Positions 9,181 to 16,822 of a DNA stretch of 64,000 bases are shown in pieces. Numbering within the stretch: position 1 is the first letter of the stretch; each line of letters begins with the position of its first letter. Source of the DNA: Caballeronia sordidicola (GTDB taxonomy: Bacteria; Pseudomonadota; Gammaproteobacteria; Burkholderiales; Burkholderiaceae); contig NZ_FCOC02000012.1 of assembly GCF_001544455.2 (NCBI RefSeq), positions 1 through 64,000 of the forward strand. Reading direction: 5' to 3'. A program made the translations under genes and the position numbers. Under the pieces are notes generated by a model, which did no database searches, had not been told where the DNA came from, and worked only from the letters and a program-made list of their open reading frames with translations.

Positions 9181-12100
9181 ATGGCGATTCAATTAAAAGA
9201 TCCGTCCCGGGCGGTGATCACATCGGTGGGCGGGGCGCTCAACGGTGGCACGGCAGACAGCACCACGCCGGTCATCAAGGGCACGGCGGACGCAGGTGAC
9301 ATTGTCGATGTTTACGATGGGGTGCGCTGGCTTGGCTCGGCAGTGGTCGCAGCCAACGGCACATGGTCGTTCACGCCTGCCACGCCGATCAAGGCTGGCA
9401 CGCACTCGTTCGCGGCAATTGCCCATGACAGCGATGGCAACTACGGTGACTCGTCGGTGCCGATGAGCGTGCAGATCAACGCCGGTATTGTTCCGCCGGC
9501 GGCACCGTCGGTTGATTCGGTGACGGATAACGTAGGCCCGATCACAGGTCCGGTGCCGAAGAACGGCACGACCGACGACAACGACCCCACCATTGCCGGC
9601 AAGGGCGTGGCGGGTGACGTGGTGCACGTGAAGGACAACGGCACGGAAATCGGTTCGGCAACGGTTGACGCCAACGGCAACTGGTCGTTCAAGCCGGTCA
9701 CGCCGCTGGCTGACGGCTCGCATGACATTACAGCTACGCAAACGGATCCGAAGACCGGAGCCACCAGCCCGGCATCGGCTGACTGGCCGTTCAAGGTCGA
9801 CACAACCGCACCGGTTGCACCAGTCATTGTTTCGGTCAACGACGCAGTAGGCCCGATCACGGGTCCGGTGCCGAAGAACGGCACGACCGACGACAACGAC
9901 CCGACCATCAAGGGCACGGGCACGGCGGGCGACGTGGTTCACGTCATGGACAACGGCAAGGAAATCGGCACGGCAACGGTTGACGCTTCGGGCAACTGGT
10001 CGCTCAAGCCGGCTACGCCGCTGGCCAATGGCGCGCATGACGTTACGGCCACGCAGGCGAACCCGGCAACGGGCAAGCTCAGTCCCGTATCGGCCGACTG
10101 GCCGTTCACTGTGGCCGCTGCACCAGCAGCACCGTCGGTTGATTCGGTGACGGACGCAGTAGGCCCGATCACGGGTCCGGTGCCGAAGAACGGCACGACC
10201 GACGACAACGACCCCACCATTGCCGGCAAGGGCGTGGCAGGTGACGTGGTGCACGTGAAGGACAACGGCACGGAAATCGGTTCGGCAACGGTTGACGCCA
10301 ACGGCAACTGGTCGTTCAAGCCGGTCACGCCGTTGGCTGACGGCTCGCATGACATTACGGCTACGCAAACGGATCCGAAGACGGGCGCCACCAGCCCGGC
10401 CTCGGCTGACTGGCCGTTCAAGGTCGACACAACCGCGCCGGTTGCGCCGGTGGTCGTTTCGGTGAACGACGCAGTAGGCTCGATCACGGGTCCGGTGCCG
10501 AAGAACGGCGTAACCGACGACAACGACCCGACCATCAAGGGCACGGGCGTGGCGGGCGACGTGGTTCACGTCATGGACAACGGCAAGGAAATCGGCACGG
10601 CAAAGGTTGACGCGTCGGGCAACTGGTCGTTCAAGCCGGCCACGGCGCTGGCTGACGGCGCGCATGACATTACGGCCACGCAGGCGAACCCGGCAACGGG
10701 CAAGCTCAGTCCTGTATCGAACGACTGGCCGTTCACCGTGGACACGTATGTACCGCCCGCGCCGTCAGTTACTTCGGTAACGGACGCAGTAGGCCCGATC
10801 ACGGGTCCGGTGGCGAAGAACGGCACGACCGACGACAACGACCCGACTATTGCGGGCCGGGGCATCAGCGGCAGCACCGTTCACGTCATGGACAACGGCA
10901 AGGAAATTGGCACGGCAACGGTCGACGCTTTGGGCAACTGGTCGCTCAAGCCGGCCACGCCGCTGGCTGACGGCTCGCACGACATCACGGCCATGCAAAC
11001 GGATGCGGTAACGGGTGCAACCAGCCCGACCTCGACGGACTGGCCGTTCAAGGTCGACACAACCGCGCCGGCTCCGGTGATTGTTTCGGTGAACGACGCA
11101 GTAGGGCCGATCACGGGTCCGGTGCCGAAGAACGGCACGACCGACGACAACGACCCGACCATCAAGGGTACGGGTGTGGCGGGCGATGTCGTTCATATTA
11201 AGGACAACGGCACGGAAATTGGCACGGCAACGGTCGACGCGTCGGGCAACTGGTCGTTCAAGCCGGCTACGCCGCTGGCTGACGGCGCGCATGACATGAC
11301 GGCCACGCAGACGAACGCGGCAACGGGCAAGGTAAGCCCTGCATCAGCCGACTGGCCGTTCAATGTTGTCACCACGCAACCCCCGGCAGAAACCGTATCG
11401 ATCACGGGAATGGTGGATAACGCGTTGGGCACGCATCTGGCGCTCGCTAACGGCGGGACCACGTTTGACGCGAACCCCACGGTGAACGGTACGGTGTCGA
11501 CCGCGCTGCAGACCGGAGAGACGCTCGTGGTTTACCGGGACGGGGTCAAGGTAGGCACCGCCACGGTGAACGGGAAGTCCTGGTCGTTCCAGGACTCAAA
11601 TGTACCTGTCGGTAACCACACGTACACGGCCGACGTGGTGAGTGGGACGAGCCACGGCACTGTGTCGAACTCGTATGCCTTCACGGAGATCAGCACTGTG
11701 GGCCAGGTCATGGCCTTCAACAACCCAGCAGATAATAAAGCTTATTACGCCATAAACGTTGGCAACGCATTCTCCTCTGGCGGAGTCTTTGGCATCGCGG
11801 TCGACTCTGGTTACGGGCCATATTCCTTCGGCCCGGGCTTCAGTAGTGGTGGTGGGGGGGGGTGGGAGGTCAGTCCAGGTATATGGATCGCGTCGGTGTT
11901 TGGTTTCCCTTGGGAGCCGAGTCTGGCGTCGCCTGTTTATGTAGGGCTCACAACAAAATTTGGCTATTATCTTCCGGGAAGTACTACTTATATCCCGCTT
12001 GACAGTGGCAATCTAGCAAAATTTGCTACTCATCTAGGCGTGTGGTACAACTTTGATTCAGGTACCCTCCCTACCGGCGTCTCCGCTGTGCATCTGGACA

Positions 12101-12732
12101 CCACGGTTGCCACGGACGACACGGCAACCACGCACGGCCTGTTAGGCGCGGCAGCGGCTGCCGATCCGGCAACCGACGCTCAGGCGCAGCACACCGCGGT
12201 TGGCGATCACCAGTCCTTCACCGGCACGTCCGGTCACGACACGGTGGACCTGAACATGGACCCGGCTGCCTACTTCAAGGAATCGACGGCTCACATTCAG
12301 GGCAGCACGGCGCATCCTGTGGAAGCAGCGGGTGCAGCGCCCGCTGTGAACACGCTGCACCTGACAGGCGATCACCAGATCCTCGACCTGACCTCGCTCA
12401 CCGGCAAGACGGCGGCGGCGAAGATTTCGGGTATTGAAGTGATCGACCTGGGCGGCCATTCGAACAACCTGAAGCTCTCGCTTTCGGACGTGCTGAACCT
12501 GGGCGAACAGGACCTGTTCCAGAAGGACGGCCACCAGCAGATGATGGTGAACGGCTCGAATGGCGACACCGTGGACCTGTCGAACGCGCACATTGCGGGC
12601 GTGGCTGACGGTCAATGGCAACAGGCAGGGACGGCGCAAGTGGGCGGCGTGACGTACAACGTCTACGAACACTCGGGTGCGCATACCGAACTGCTGGTTC
12701 AGCAAGGCGTGCAAATCGCCCTGCATAACTAA
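9181..12732 (+). CDS. Large Ig-like-repeat surface/secreted protein A
   Basis: 1183 residues, no Sec signal peptide. Layout: N-terminal Ig-like (Big) domain ~1-107; six Ig-like units ~110-733 alternating two types (HVKDNGTEIGSATVDANGNW and HVMDNGKEIGTATVDASGNW); a further Ig-like domain ~737-842 related to those of the next protein; a unique Gly/Tyr/Phe-rich segment ~841-963; and a conserved C-terminal module ~1019-1183 (LTSLTGKTAAAKIS, LSLSDVLNL, VGGVTYNVYEHSGAHTELLV). The last module resembles the tails of type I-secreted adhesins, consistent with no N-terminal signal; no RTX nonapeptides or nearby secretion genes were found. A G9 tract interrupts the unique segment. Probable adhesin or biofilm-matrix protein; function inferred. 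Confidence 0.75.
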   Translation: MAIQLKDPSRAVITSVGGALNGGTADSTTPVIKGTADAGDIVDVYDGVRWLGSAVVAANGTWSFTPATPIKAGTHSFAAIAHDSDGNYGDSSVPMSVQINAGIVPPAAPSVDSVTDNVGPITGPVPKNGTTDDNDPTIAGKGVAGDVVHVKDNGTEIGSATVDANGNWSFKPVTPLADGSHDITATQTDPKTGATSPASADWPFKVDTTAPVAPVIVSVNDAVGPITGPVPKNGTTDDNDPTIKGTGTAGDVVHVMDNGKEIGTATVDASGNWSLKPATPLANGAHDVTATQANPATGKLSPVSADWPFTVAAAPAAPSVDSVTDAVGPITGPVPKNGTTDDNDPTIAGKGVAGDVVHVKDNGTEIGSATVDANGNWSFKPVTPLADGSHDITATQTDPKTGATSPASADWPFKVDTTAPVAPVVVSVNDAVGSITGPVPKNGVTDDNDPTIKGTGVAGDVVHVMDNGKEIGTAKVDASGNWSFKPATALADGAHDITATQANPATGKLSPVSNDWPFTVDTYVPPAPSVTSVTDAVGPITGPVAKNGTTDDNDPTIAGRGISGSTVHVMDNGKEIGTATVDALGNWSLKPATPLADGSHDITAMQTDAVTGATSPTSTDWPFKVDTTAPAPVIVSVNDAVGPITGPVPKNGTTDDNDPTIKGTGVAGDVVHIKDNGTEIGTATVDASGNWSFKPATPLADGAHDMTATQTNAATGKVSPASADWPFNVVTTQPPAETVSITGMVDNALGTHLALANGGTTFDANPTVNGTVSTALQTGETLVVYRDGVKVGTATVNGKSWSFQDSNVPVGNHTYTADVVSGTSHGTVSNSYAFTEISTVGQVMAFNNPADNKAYYAINVGNAFSSGGVFGIAVDSGYGPYSFGPGFSSGGGGGWEVSPGIWIASVFGFPWEPSLASPVYVGLTTKFGYYLPGSTTYIPLDSGNLAKFATHLGVWYNFDSGTLPTGVSAVHLDTTVATDDTATTHGLLGAAAAADPATDAQAQHTAVGDHQSFTGTSGHDTVDLNMDPAAYFKESTAHIQGSTAHPVEAAGAAPAVNTLHLTGDHQILDLTSLTGKTAAAKISGIEVIDLGGHSNNLKLSLSDVLNLGEQDLFQKDGHQQMMVNGSNGDTVDLSNAHIAGVADGQWQQAGTAQVGGVTYNVYEHSGAHTELLVQQGVQIALHN
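9511..11380 (+). repeat. Six Ig-like units as three ~628-bp dimer repeats in protein A
   Basis: Type-1 units start near 9511, 10138 and 10768; type-2 units near 9826, 10452 and 11080. The period is ~314 bp per domain and 627-630 bp per pair. Pairs are nearly identical in DNA, showing that a two-domain block, not a single domain, was the unit of amplification. Confidence 0.85.
11854..11862 (+). repeat. G9 homopolymer inside protein A
   Basis: Nine consecutive Gs encode part of a Gly5 run (SSGGGGGWEV). Loss of one G leads to a stop at 11942-11944; gain of one leads to a stop at 12000-12002. Either slip would cut off the C-terminal module. Confidence 0.9.
12238..12729 (+). other. Conserved C-terminal module, copy 1
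   Basis: About 164 residues shared with protein B at 15496-15946 and, for the last ~60 residues, with the remnant at 8620-8810. Core motifs are DPAA(Y/F)F, H(I/V)QGS, DLTSLTGKTAAAKIS, DVLNLGE and AHTELLVQQGV. It may be the export signal or surface-retention module. Confidence 0.75.
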
Positions 12733-12800
12733 GCAAGTTTTGTAGCGGCTGGCGGTTGCTCCAGAGAATCGCCAGCGAAACAGCAGCACAGTCGGAACAA

Positions 12801-12835
12801 AAGCCGTTGCGGGAGCAATCCCGCAACGGCTTTTT
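12801..12835 (+). terminator. Intrinsic terminator after protein A
   Basis: A 15-bp perfect stem (AAGCCGTTGCGGGA-type arm with its complement) around a 5-nt loop, then five Ts. It shares the stem base AAGCCGTT/AACGGCTT with the terminators at 16004 and 16758. Confidence 0.92.
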
Positions 12836-13249
12836 CGTTCTTGCGCAACCGGCGTTTCCCGGTCGAAGGTCCGAACCTTGCCTGACAAAAATAGATGGGC
12901 ACAACGCATTGACACCACCCGACCGCGCTGCTGCCTATGTCGGATTCCACGACGCCCCGGCATCTTGAAAAAGGTCATCACAGTGGTTTTATTTTATTTT
13001 TATTTAAAGATACAACACGGTTTTCTGCATCAAGATCAAGCAAAGTCAAAAATTCTATAAATCGCTGCGTAAGCTTGATGTAATTAGGATTTTTCCGGTT
13101 TATACGCTTCATACCTCGTTTCAGAATCTGCAACGCGCATGAGCCGTGTGCATAGCGTCCATTTGCGCGACCCGCAGCCTGCACGCCATTTCGCGATGTA
13201 CGAATGCCGGGCTGGTTCCGGGCTTGATCGATTCAACCAGAGGTATGAA
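12836..13249. other. AT-rich leader of the second Ig-like-repeat gene
   Basis: About 410 bp with no supported gene. The part from 12980 to 13100 is clearly AT-rich (runs such as TTTTATTTTATTTTTATTT), unlike the surrounding sequence, and is a likely promoter or nucleoid-protein target. AGAGG at 13239-13243 serves the ATG at 13250. Confidence 0.45.
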
Positions 13250-15949
13250 ATGGCATCAAACTACCAAAACCCCGCACAAGCGGGTTTCAAATCATCCGAC
13301 AACGTAAGCGTTGTTCCTGTCATCACCGCTATCACGAGCGGACTGGATCCGTTGGCGACTCCAATCCCGTTCGGCAGCATGACAACCGCGCCGCATCCGG
13401 TCATCAGCGGCCTGGGCCAGCCGGGCGACATGATCGAACTTCGCGACGGTTCGCGGGTTGTCGGCATGGCAACCGTTGAAGCAGACGGTCACTGGGCCAT
13501 TGGTCTGGGCGCGGTCGCCAATGGCGCGCACTCCATGACAGCGGTTTCAATTTCCAACGGCTCGACCAGCGCAACGTCGAACGCGTACGAGTTCAGCTAT
13601 CAGGCCGTGCCTGTGGCGCAAGCGCCGGCTGAAACGCTGACGATCACGAACCTGAGCGATCACTCGGGAGCTAACGTTCCCTATCAAGGCATCGCGAACG
13701 ATACGGCGCCGACAGTCCACGGCATCATGTCGTCGCTGCTGACGCTTGGCGAAACCATTTCGGTCTACCGTGATGGCGCGTTCCTGGGCACGGCAAGCAC
13801 GAACGGCACGAACTGGACGTTCAACGACCAGGGCGTGACAGCGGGCAATCACGTCTACACGGCACGCGTGGAAAGTGCTGCGGGCAATGGCGCGTTCAGC
13901 AGCGTTTTTGCGTTCGTGGAGGCCGGTACTCTGGATCATGTTCCGGTGATTACATCCATCGCTGGCGCAGCGGGCAATGTGCCTGCAGGCAGCACAACGA
14001 ACGAAGCACACCCGACCATCAGCGGCACAGGTCACGCAGGCGACATGATCGAACTGCGTGACGGCTCGAACATCGTGGGCCACGCAACGGTGGATGCATA
14101 CGGTCACTGGAACATCGGTCTGGGTTCGGTGGCTGGCGGCGCGCATTCGCTGACGGCAGTTGCTATCGCCAACGGCTCGGTCAGCGCGGCTTCGAACGAA
14201 TACGCGTTCAACTATCAAGCAGCATCCGTGACGCCGACGCCGGCCGCGCTGGTGATCACGAACCTGATCGACCACTCCACGGGCAACGTTGCCAATCAAG
14301 GCACTGTGAGCGATTCGTCGCCGACCGTTCAGGGCACGATGTCGTCCCTGCTGGTTCGTGGCGAAACCATTTCGGTTTATCGCGACGGCACGTTCCTGGG
14401 CACGGCAAGCACGAACGGCACGAACTGGACGTTCAACGACCAGGGCGTGACCGCGGGCAATCACGTCTACACGGCACGCGTGGAAAGCGCTGCGGGCAAT
14501 GGCGCGTTCAGCAGCGGTTTTTCGTTCATGGAAGCGGGTGCTGTCGACCACGTTCCGGTGATTAGCGCAATTGCTGGCGCAGCGGGCAATGTGCCTGCAG
14601 GCGGCACCACGAGCGAAGCACACCCAACGGTCAGCGGCACGGGTCACGCGGGCGACATCATCGAATTGCGCGACGGCTCGAACATCGTCGGCCACGCAAC
14701 GGTGGATGCATACGGTCACTGGAACATCGGTCTGGGTTCGGTGTCCGGCGGCGCGCACTCGCTGACGGCAGTTTCTATCGCCAACGGTTCGGTCAGCGCA
14801 GCTTCGAACGCATACGCGTTCAACTATCAGGCAGCGCCTGTGACGCCGGCGCCGGCTGAAACGCTGGTGATCACGAACCTGATTGACCACTCGGTGGGCA
14901 ACATTTCCAATCAGGGCGTCACAAGCGATTCGTCGCCGACCGTTCAGGGCACGATGTCTTCGTTGCTGGTTCGTGGCGAAACCATTTCGGTTTATCGCGA
15001 TGGCACGTTCCTGGGTACGGCAAGCACGAACGGCACGAAGTGGACGTTCAACGACCAGGGCGTGACCCCCGGCAATCACGTCTACACGGCACGCGTGGAA
15101 AGCGCTGTGGGCGCTGGCGCGTTCAGCAGCGGCTTTGGGTTCACCGAAGCGGGCGCTCCTTCGAATCACACGGCAGCAATCACCGCCGTCCTGGACGCGT
15201 TTGGCGCCCAGCAAGGCAACGTCCCGTCGGGCGGTATCACTGACGACCATCGTCCGGTTGTCAGCGGTACGGGTCATGCTGGCGACAGCATCGACGTAAT
15301 GGATGGTGGCTGGGCCGTTGGTCACACCACGGTCGACTCGCATGGGAACTGGTCGGTGCAACTCGGCACGTTGGCCGATGGCGCACATTCGCTCACGGTA
15401 CGGGCATACGGCGACGGAACGGTAACGTCCAATCCGGCTGCCTACGGGATCACGGTCTACACGGAAGCTGTTGCGCCGGTGGCAACCCACACGTTCGACC
15501 TGAGCGGCGATCCGGCTGCGTTCTTCCAGCAGAACAACGGCCATATCCAGGGTTCGAGCGGTGTCACGGATACGTTGCATCTGGCTGGCGACCATCAGGT
15601 CCTCGACTTGACCTCGCTGACGGGCAAGACCGCCGCGGCGAAGATTTCGAGCGTTGAAGTGTTCGATTTGGGCGGTCATCAGAACACGTTGAAGCTGTCG
15701 GTGCTGGACGTGCTGAACCTGGGCGAAACCGATCTGTTCCAGCATGACGGCAAGCAGCAGTTGATGGTGAACGGTCATGCCGGCGATGTGGTCGACATGG
15801 CCAATGCGCATGTCTCCGGTCTGTCCGACGGCAGTTGGTCGCAGCACGGCGTCACCACAATGGGCGGCGTGGTGTACAACGTGTACGAGCACTCGAGCGC
15901 ACATACCGAATTGCTGGTTCAGCAAGGCGTGAATCTGGTCGTGCATTAA
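13250..15949 (+). CDS. Large Ig-like-repeat surface/secreted protein B
   Basis: 899 residues from the ATG at 13250 (AGAGG six bases upstream; the N-terminus MASNYQNPAQAGF resembles that of the neighbours). An in-frame start 37 codons earlier lacks this support. No Sec signal peptide. The N-terminal Ig-like domain is followed by three ~205-residue pairs of two Ig-like types (ETISVYRDG-FLGTAST and MIELRDGSNIVGHATVDAYG), another Ig-like domain ~ residues 640-740, and the same C-terminal module as protein A. Not homologous pair by pair to A throughout, so both share an ancestor but amplified separately. Likely type I-secreted or surface adhesin by inference; no transporter is encoded nearby. Confidence 0.75.
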   Translation: MASNYQNPAQAGFKSSDNVSVVPVITAITSGLDPLATPIPFGSMTTAPHPVISGLGQPGDMIELRDGSRVVGMATVEADGHWAIGLGAVANGAHSMTAVSISNGSTSATSNAYEFSYQAVPVAQAPAETLTITNLSDHSGANVPYQGIANDTAPTVHGIMSSLLTLGETISVYRDGAFLGTASTNGTNWTFNDQGVTAGNHVYTARVESAAGNGAFSSVFAFVEAGTLDHVPVITSIAGAAGNVPAGSTTNEAHPTISGTGHAGDMIELRDGSNIVGHATVDAYGHWNIGLGSVAGGAHSLTAVAIANGSVSAASNEYAFNYQAASVTPTPAALVITNLIDHSTGNVANQGTVSDSSPTVQGTMSSLLVRGETISVYRDGTFLGTASTNGTNWTFNDQGVTAGNHVYTARVESAAGNGAFSSGFSFMEAGAVDHVPVISAIAGAAGNVPAGGTTSEAHPTVSGTGHAGDIIELRDGSNIVGHATVDAYGHWNIGLGSVSGGAHSLTAVSIANGSVSAASNAYAFNYQAAPVTPAPAETLVITNLIDHSVGNISNQGVTSDSSPTVQGTMSSLLVRGETISVYRDGTFLGTASTNGTKWTFNDQGVTPGNHVYTARVESAVGAGAFSSGFGFTEAGAPSNHTAAITAVLDAFGAQQGNVPSGGITDDHRPVVSGTGHAGDSIDVMDGGWAVGHTTVDSHGNWSVQLGTLADGAHSLTVRAYGDGTVTSNPAAYGITVYTEAVAPVATHTFDLSGDPAAFFQQNNGHIQGSSGVTDTLHLAGDHQVLDLTSLTGKTAAAKISSVEVFDLGGHQNTLKLSVLDVLNLGETDLFQHDGKQQLMVNGHAGDVVDMANAHVSGLSDGSWSQHGVTTMGGVVYNVYEHSSAHTELLVQQGVNLVVH
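13624..15150 (+). repeat. ~613-bp two-domain repeats in protein B
   Basis: Units start near 13624, 14239 and 14851 at the (A/T)PAETL or TPAAL motif; copies 1 and 2 contain both domain types and copy 3 begins a third round. DNA identity is high around the GTASTNGTNWTFNDQGVT segment. The period (~205 residues) matches the dimer period of protein A. Confidence 0.8.
15496..15946 (+). other. Conserved C-terminal module, copy 2
   Basis: Closely matches copy 1 (12238-12729): DLTSLTGKTAAAKIS is identical, and YNVYEHS-AHTELLVQQGV differs at one residue. It ends six residues after LLVQQG in both proteins or within one residue of that. Confidence 0.75.
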
Positions 15950-16003
15950 GTTGTGAAGTCCGCTTCGCTGGTGAAAGGAAGCGGATTGTTGAAAGCTGCA
16001 CGG

Positions 16004-16039
16004 AAAGCCGTTCCAGGAAGTTTTGGAACGGCTTTTTTT
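16004..16039 (+). terminator. Intrinsic terminator after protein B
   Basis: A 12-bp stem (AAAGCCGTTCCA / TGGAACGGCTTT) with an 8-nt loop, followed by seven Ts. Same stem base as the terminators of the two neighbours. Confidence 0.92.
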
Positions 16040-16288
16040 GTTGTGCGCTGGTGATCGGGGCGTCCATTGGTCCAGTGTACGAAACCGTCTTTACTCAAAC
16101 GCGAAATCCCTTATTTCAACGTTGTGATGGAGCGGCCGGGCAGACATGGATAGCGTATTGCTGTCTGGACACGTTGCTTGACTTGCGTGTTTGAGGAAAC
16201 GTGAAAGCGCGACGTTGTTTATCTATGGTGGCTTTACACCGCGCAAGCGGAATATCGCCTCGGTTCCCTACTAGAAAAGGATACAAAA
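16040..16288. other. Leader of the short Ig-like gene
   Basis: No gene seen. AAAAGGA at 16275-16281 is a good ribosome site for the ATG at 16289. A promoter is expected but not located. Confidence 0.35.
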
Positions 16289-16726
16289 ATGGCTTCTGAG
16301 TTTGTTGCCCGCATGCAGGCAGTCATTACAGATGTTGATGGAGTAACGGGAGGCGGAACGACAAGCGGCTACAGGTCGCTAATCAATGGAACAGCGGATC
16401 CTTACGCGACTATTGACGTGTATGACGGTACATCGTTGCTTGGCGTAGTTTCAGCAAACGGGCAAGGCGGCTGGTCGCTGCAACTTTCAGCGCCGTTATC
16501 TGACGGCATTCACGATTTTTCGGTGGTGCAGGCCGGCGACTTCGGCCTCAAAAGCACTTCCAGCTACTTTTCGATTAGCGTTATTGCGCCGGAGGAACCG
16601 CAATCACCATTCGATGAAACTATTTTGTACAGCAGCGCATCGCGGTCGAATGACAGGGTTTTGGACAACGCGACACCGTATTTCCCGCCCAATGCTTTTA
16701 CATCGCACCGCGGGCGCCACCAATAA
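16289..16726 (+). CDS. Short single-domain Ig-like protein C
   Basis: 145 residues. Residues ~10-105 form one Ig-like domain that parallels the N-terminal domain of protein A: AVITDVDGV, INGTADPYATIDVYDGTSLLG and GGWSLQLSAPLSDGIHDF align with AVITSVGGA, IKGTADAGDIVDVYDGVRWLG and GTWSFTPATPIKAGTHSF. The last 40 residues (PEEPQSPFDETILYSS onward) match nothing else here and the conserved C-terminal module is absent. It has a sound ribosome site and a terminator, so it may be expressed, but it may equally be the 5' stub of a once larger gene. Function unknown. Confidence 0.6.
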   Translation: MASEFVARMQAVITDVDGVTGGGTTSGYRSLINGTADPYATIDVYDGTSLLGVVSANGQGGWSLQLSAPLSDGIHDFSVVQAGDFGLKSTSSYFSISVIAPEEPQSPFDETILYSSASRSNDRVLDNATPYFPPNAFTSHRGRHQ

Positions 16727-16757
16727 GGAATACTGCAGAGCGACCGGGCAGCGAAAA

Positions 16758-16785
16758 AAAGCCGTTCAATTGCTTGAACGGCTTT
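16758..16785. terminator. Bidirectional terminator between protein C and purB
   Basis: GCCGTTCAA and TTGAACGGC pair around TTGC. On the minus strand seven Ts follow (purB side); on the plus strand only TTTCCC, so it mainly serves purB. Confidence 0.8.
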
Positions 16786-16822
16786 CCCTATTAATTCGAT
16801 TAAAACGCGCGCTGTGTGTCCG

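Noticed and set aside
9511..11380. CRISPR-like look of regularly spaced repeats
   Set aside because: Repeats are ~314 bp, in frame and encode Ig-like domains; no short repeats with unique spacers.
13547..15946. 799-residue minus-strand ORF antisense to protein B
   Set aside because: His/Arg/Ala/Val-rich with no ribosome site; an effect of the repeat codon usage of the real plus-strand gene.
9181..16726. Type I secretion genes or RTX calcium repeats near the Ig-like cluster
   Set aside because: Searched by eye for ABC transporter, membrane-fusion and outer-membrane components and for GGxGxDxUx repeats; none found in the window.
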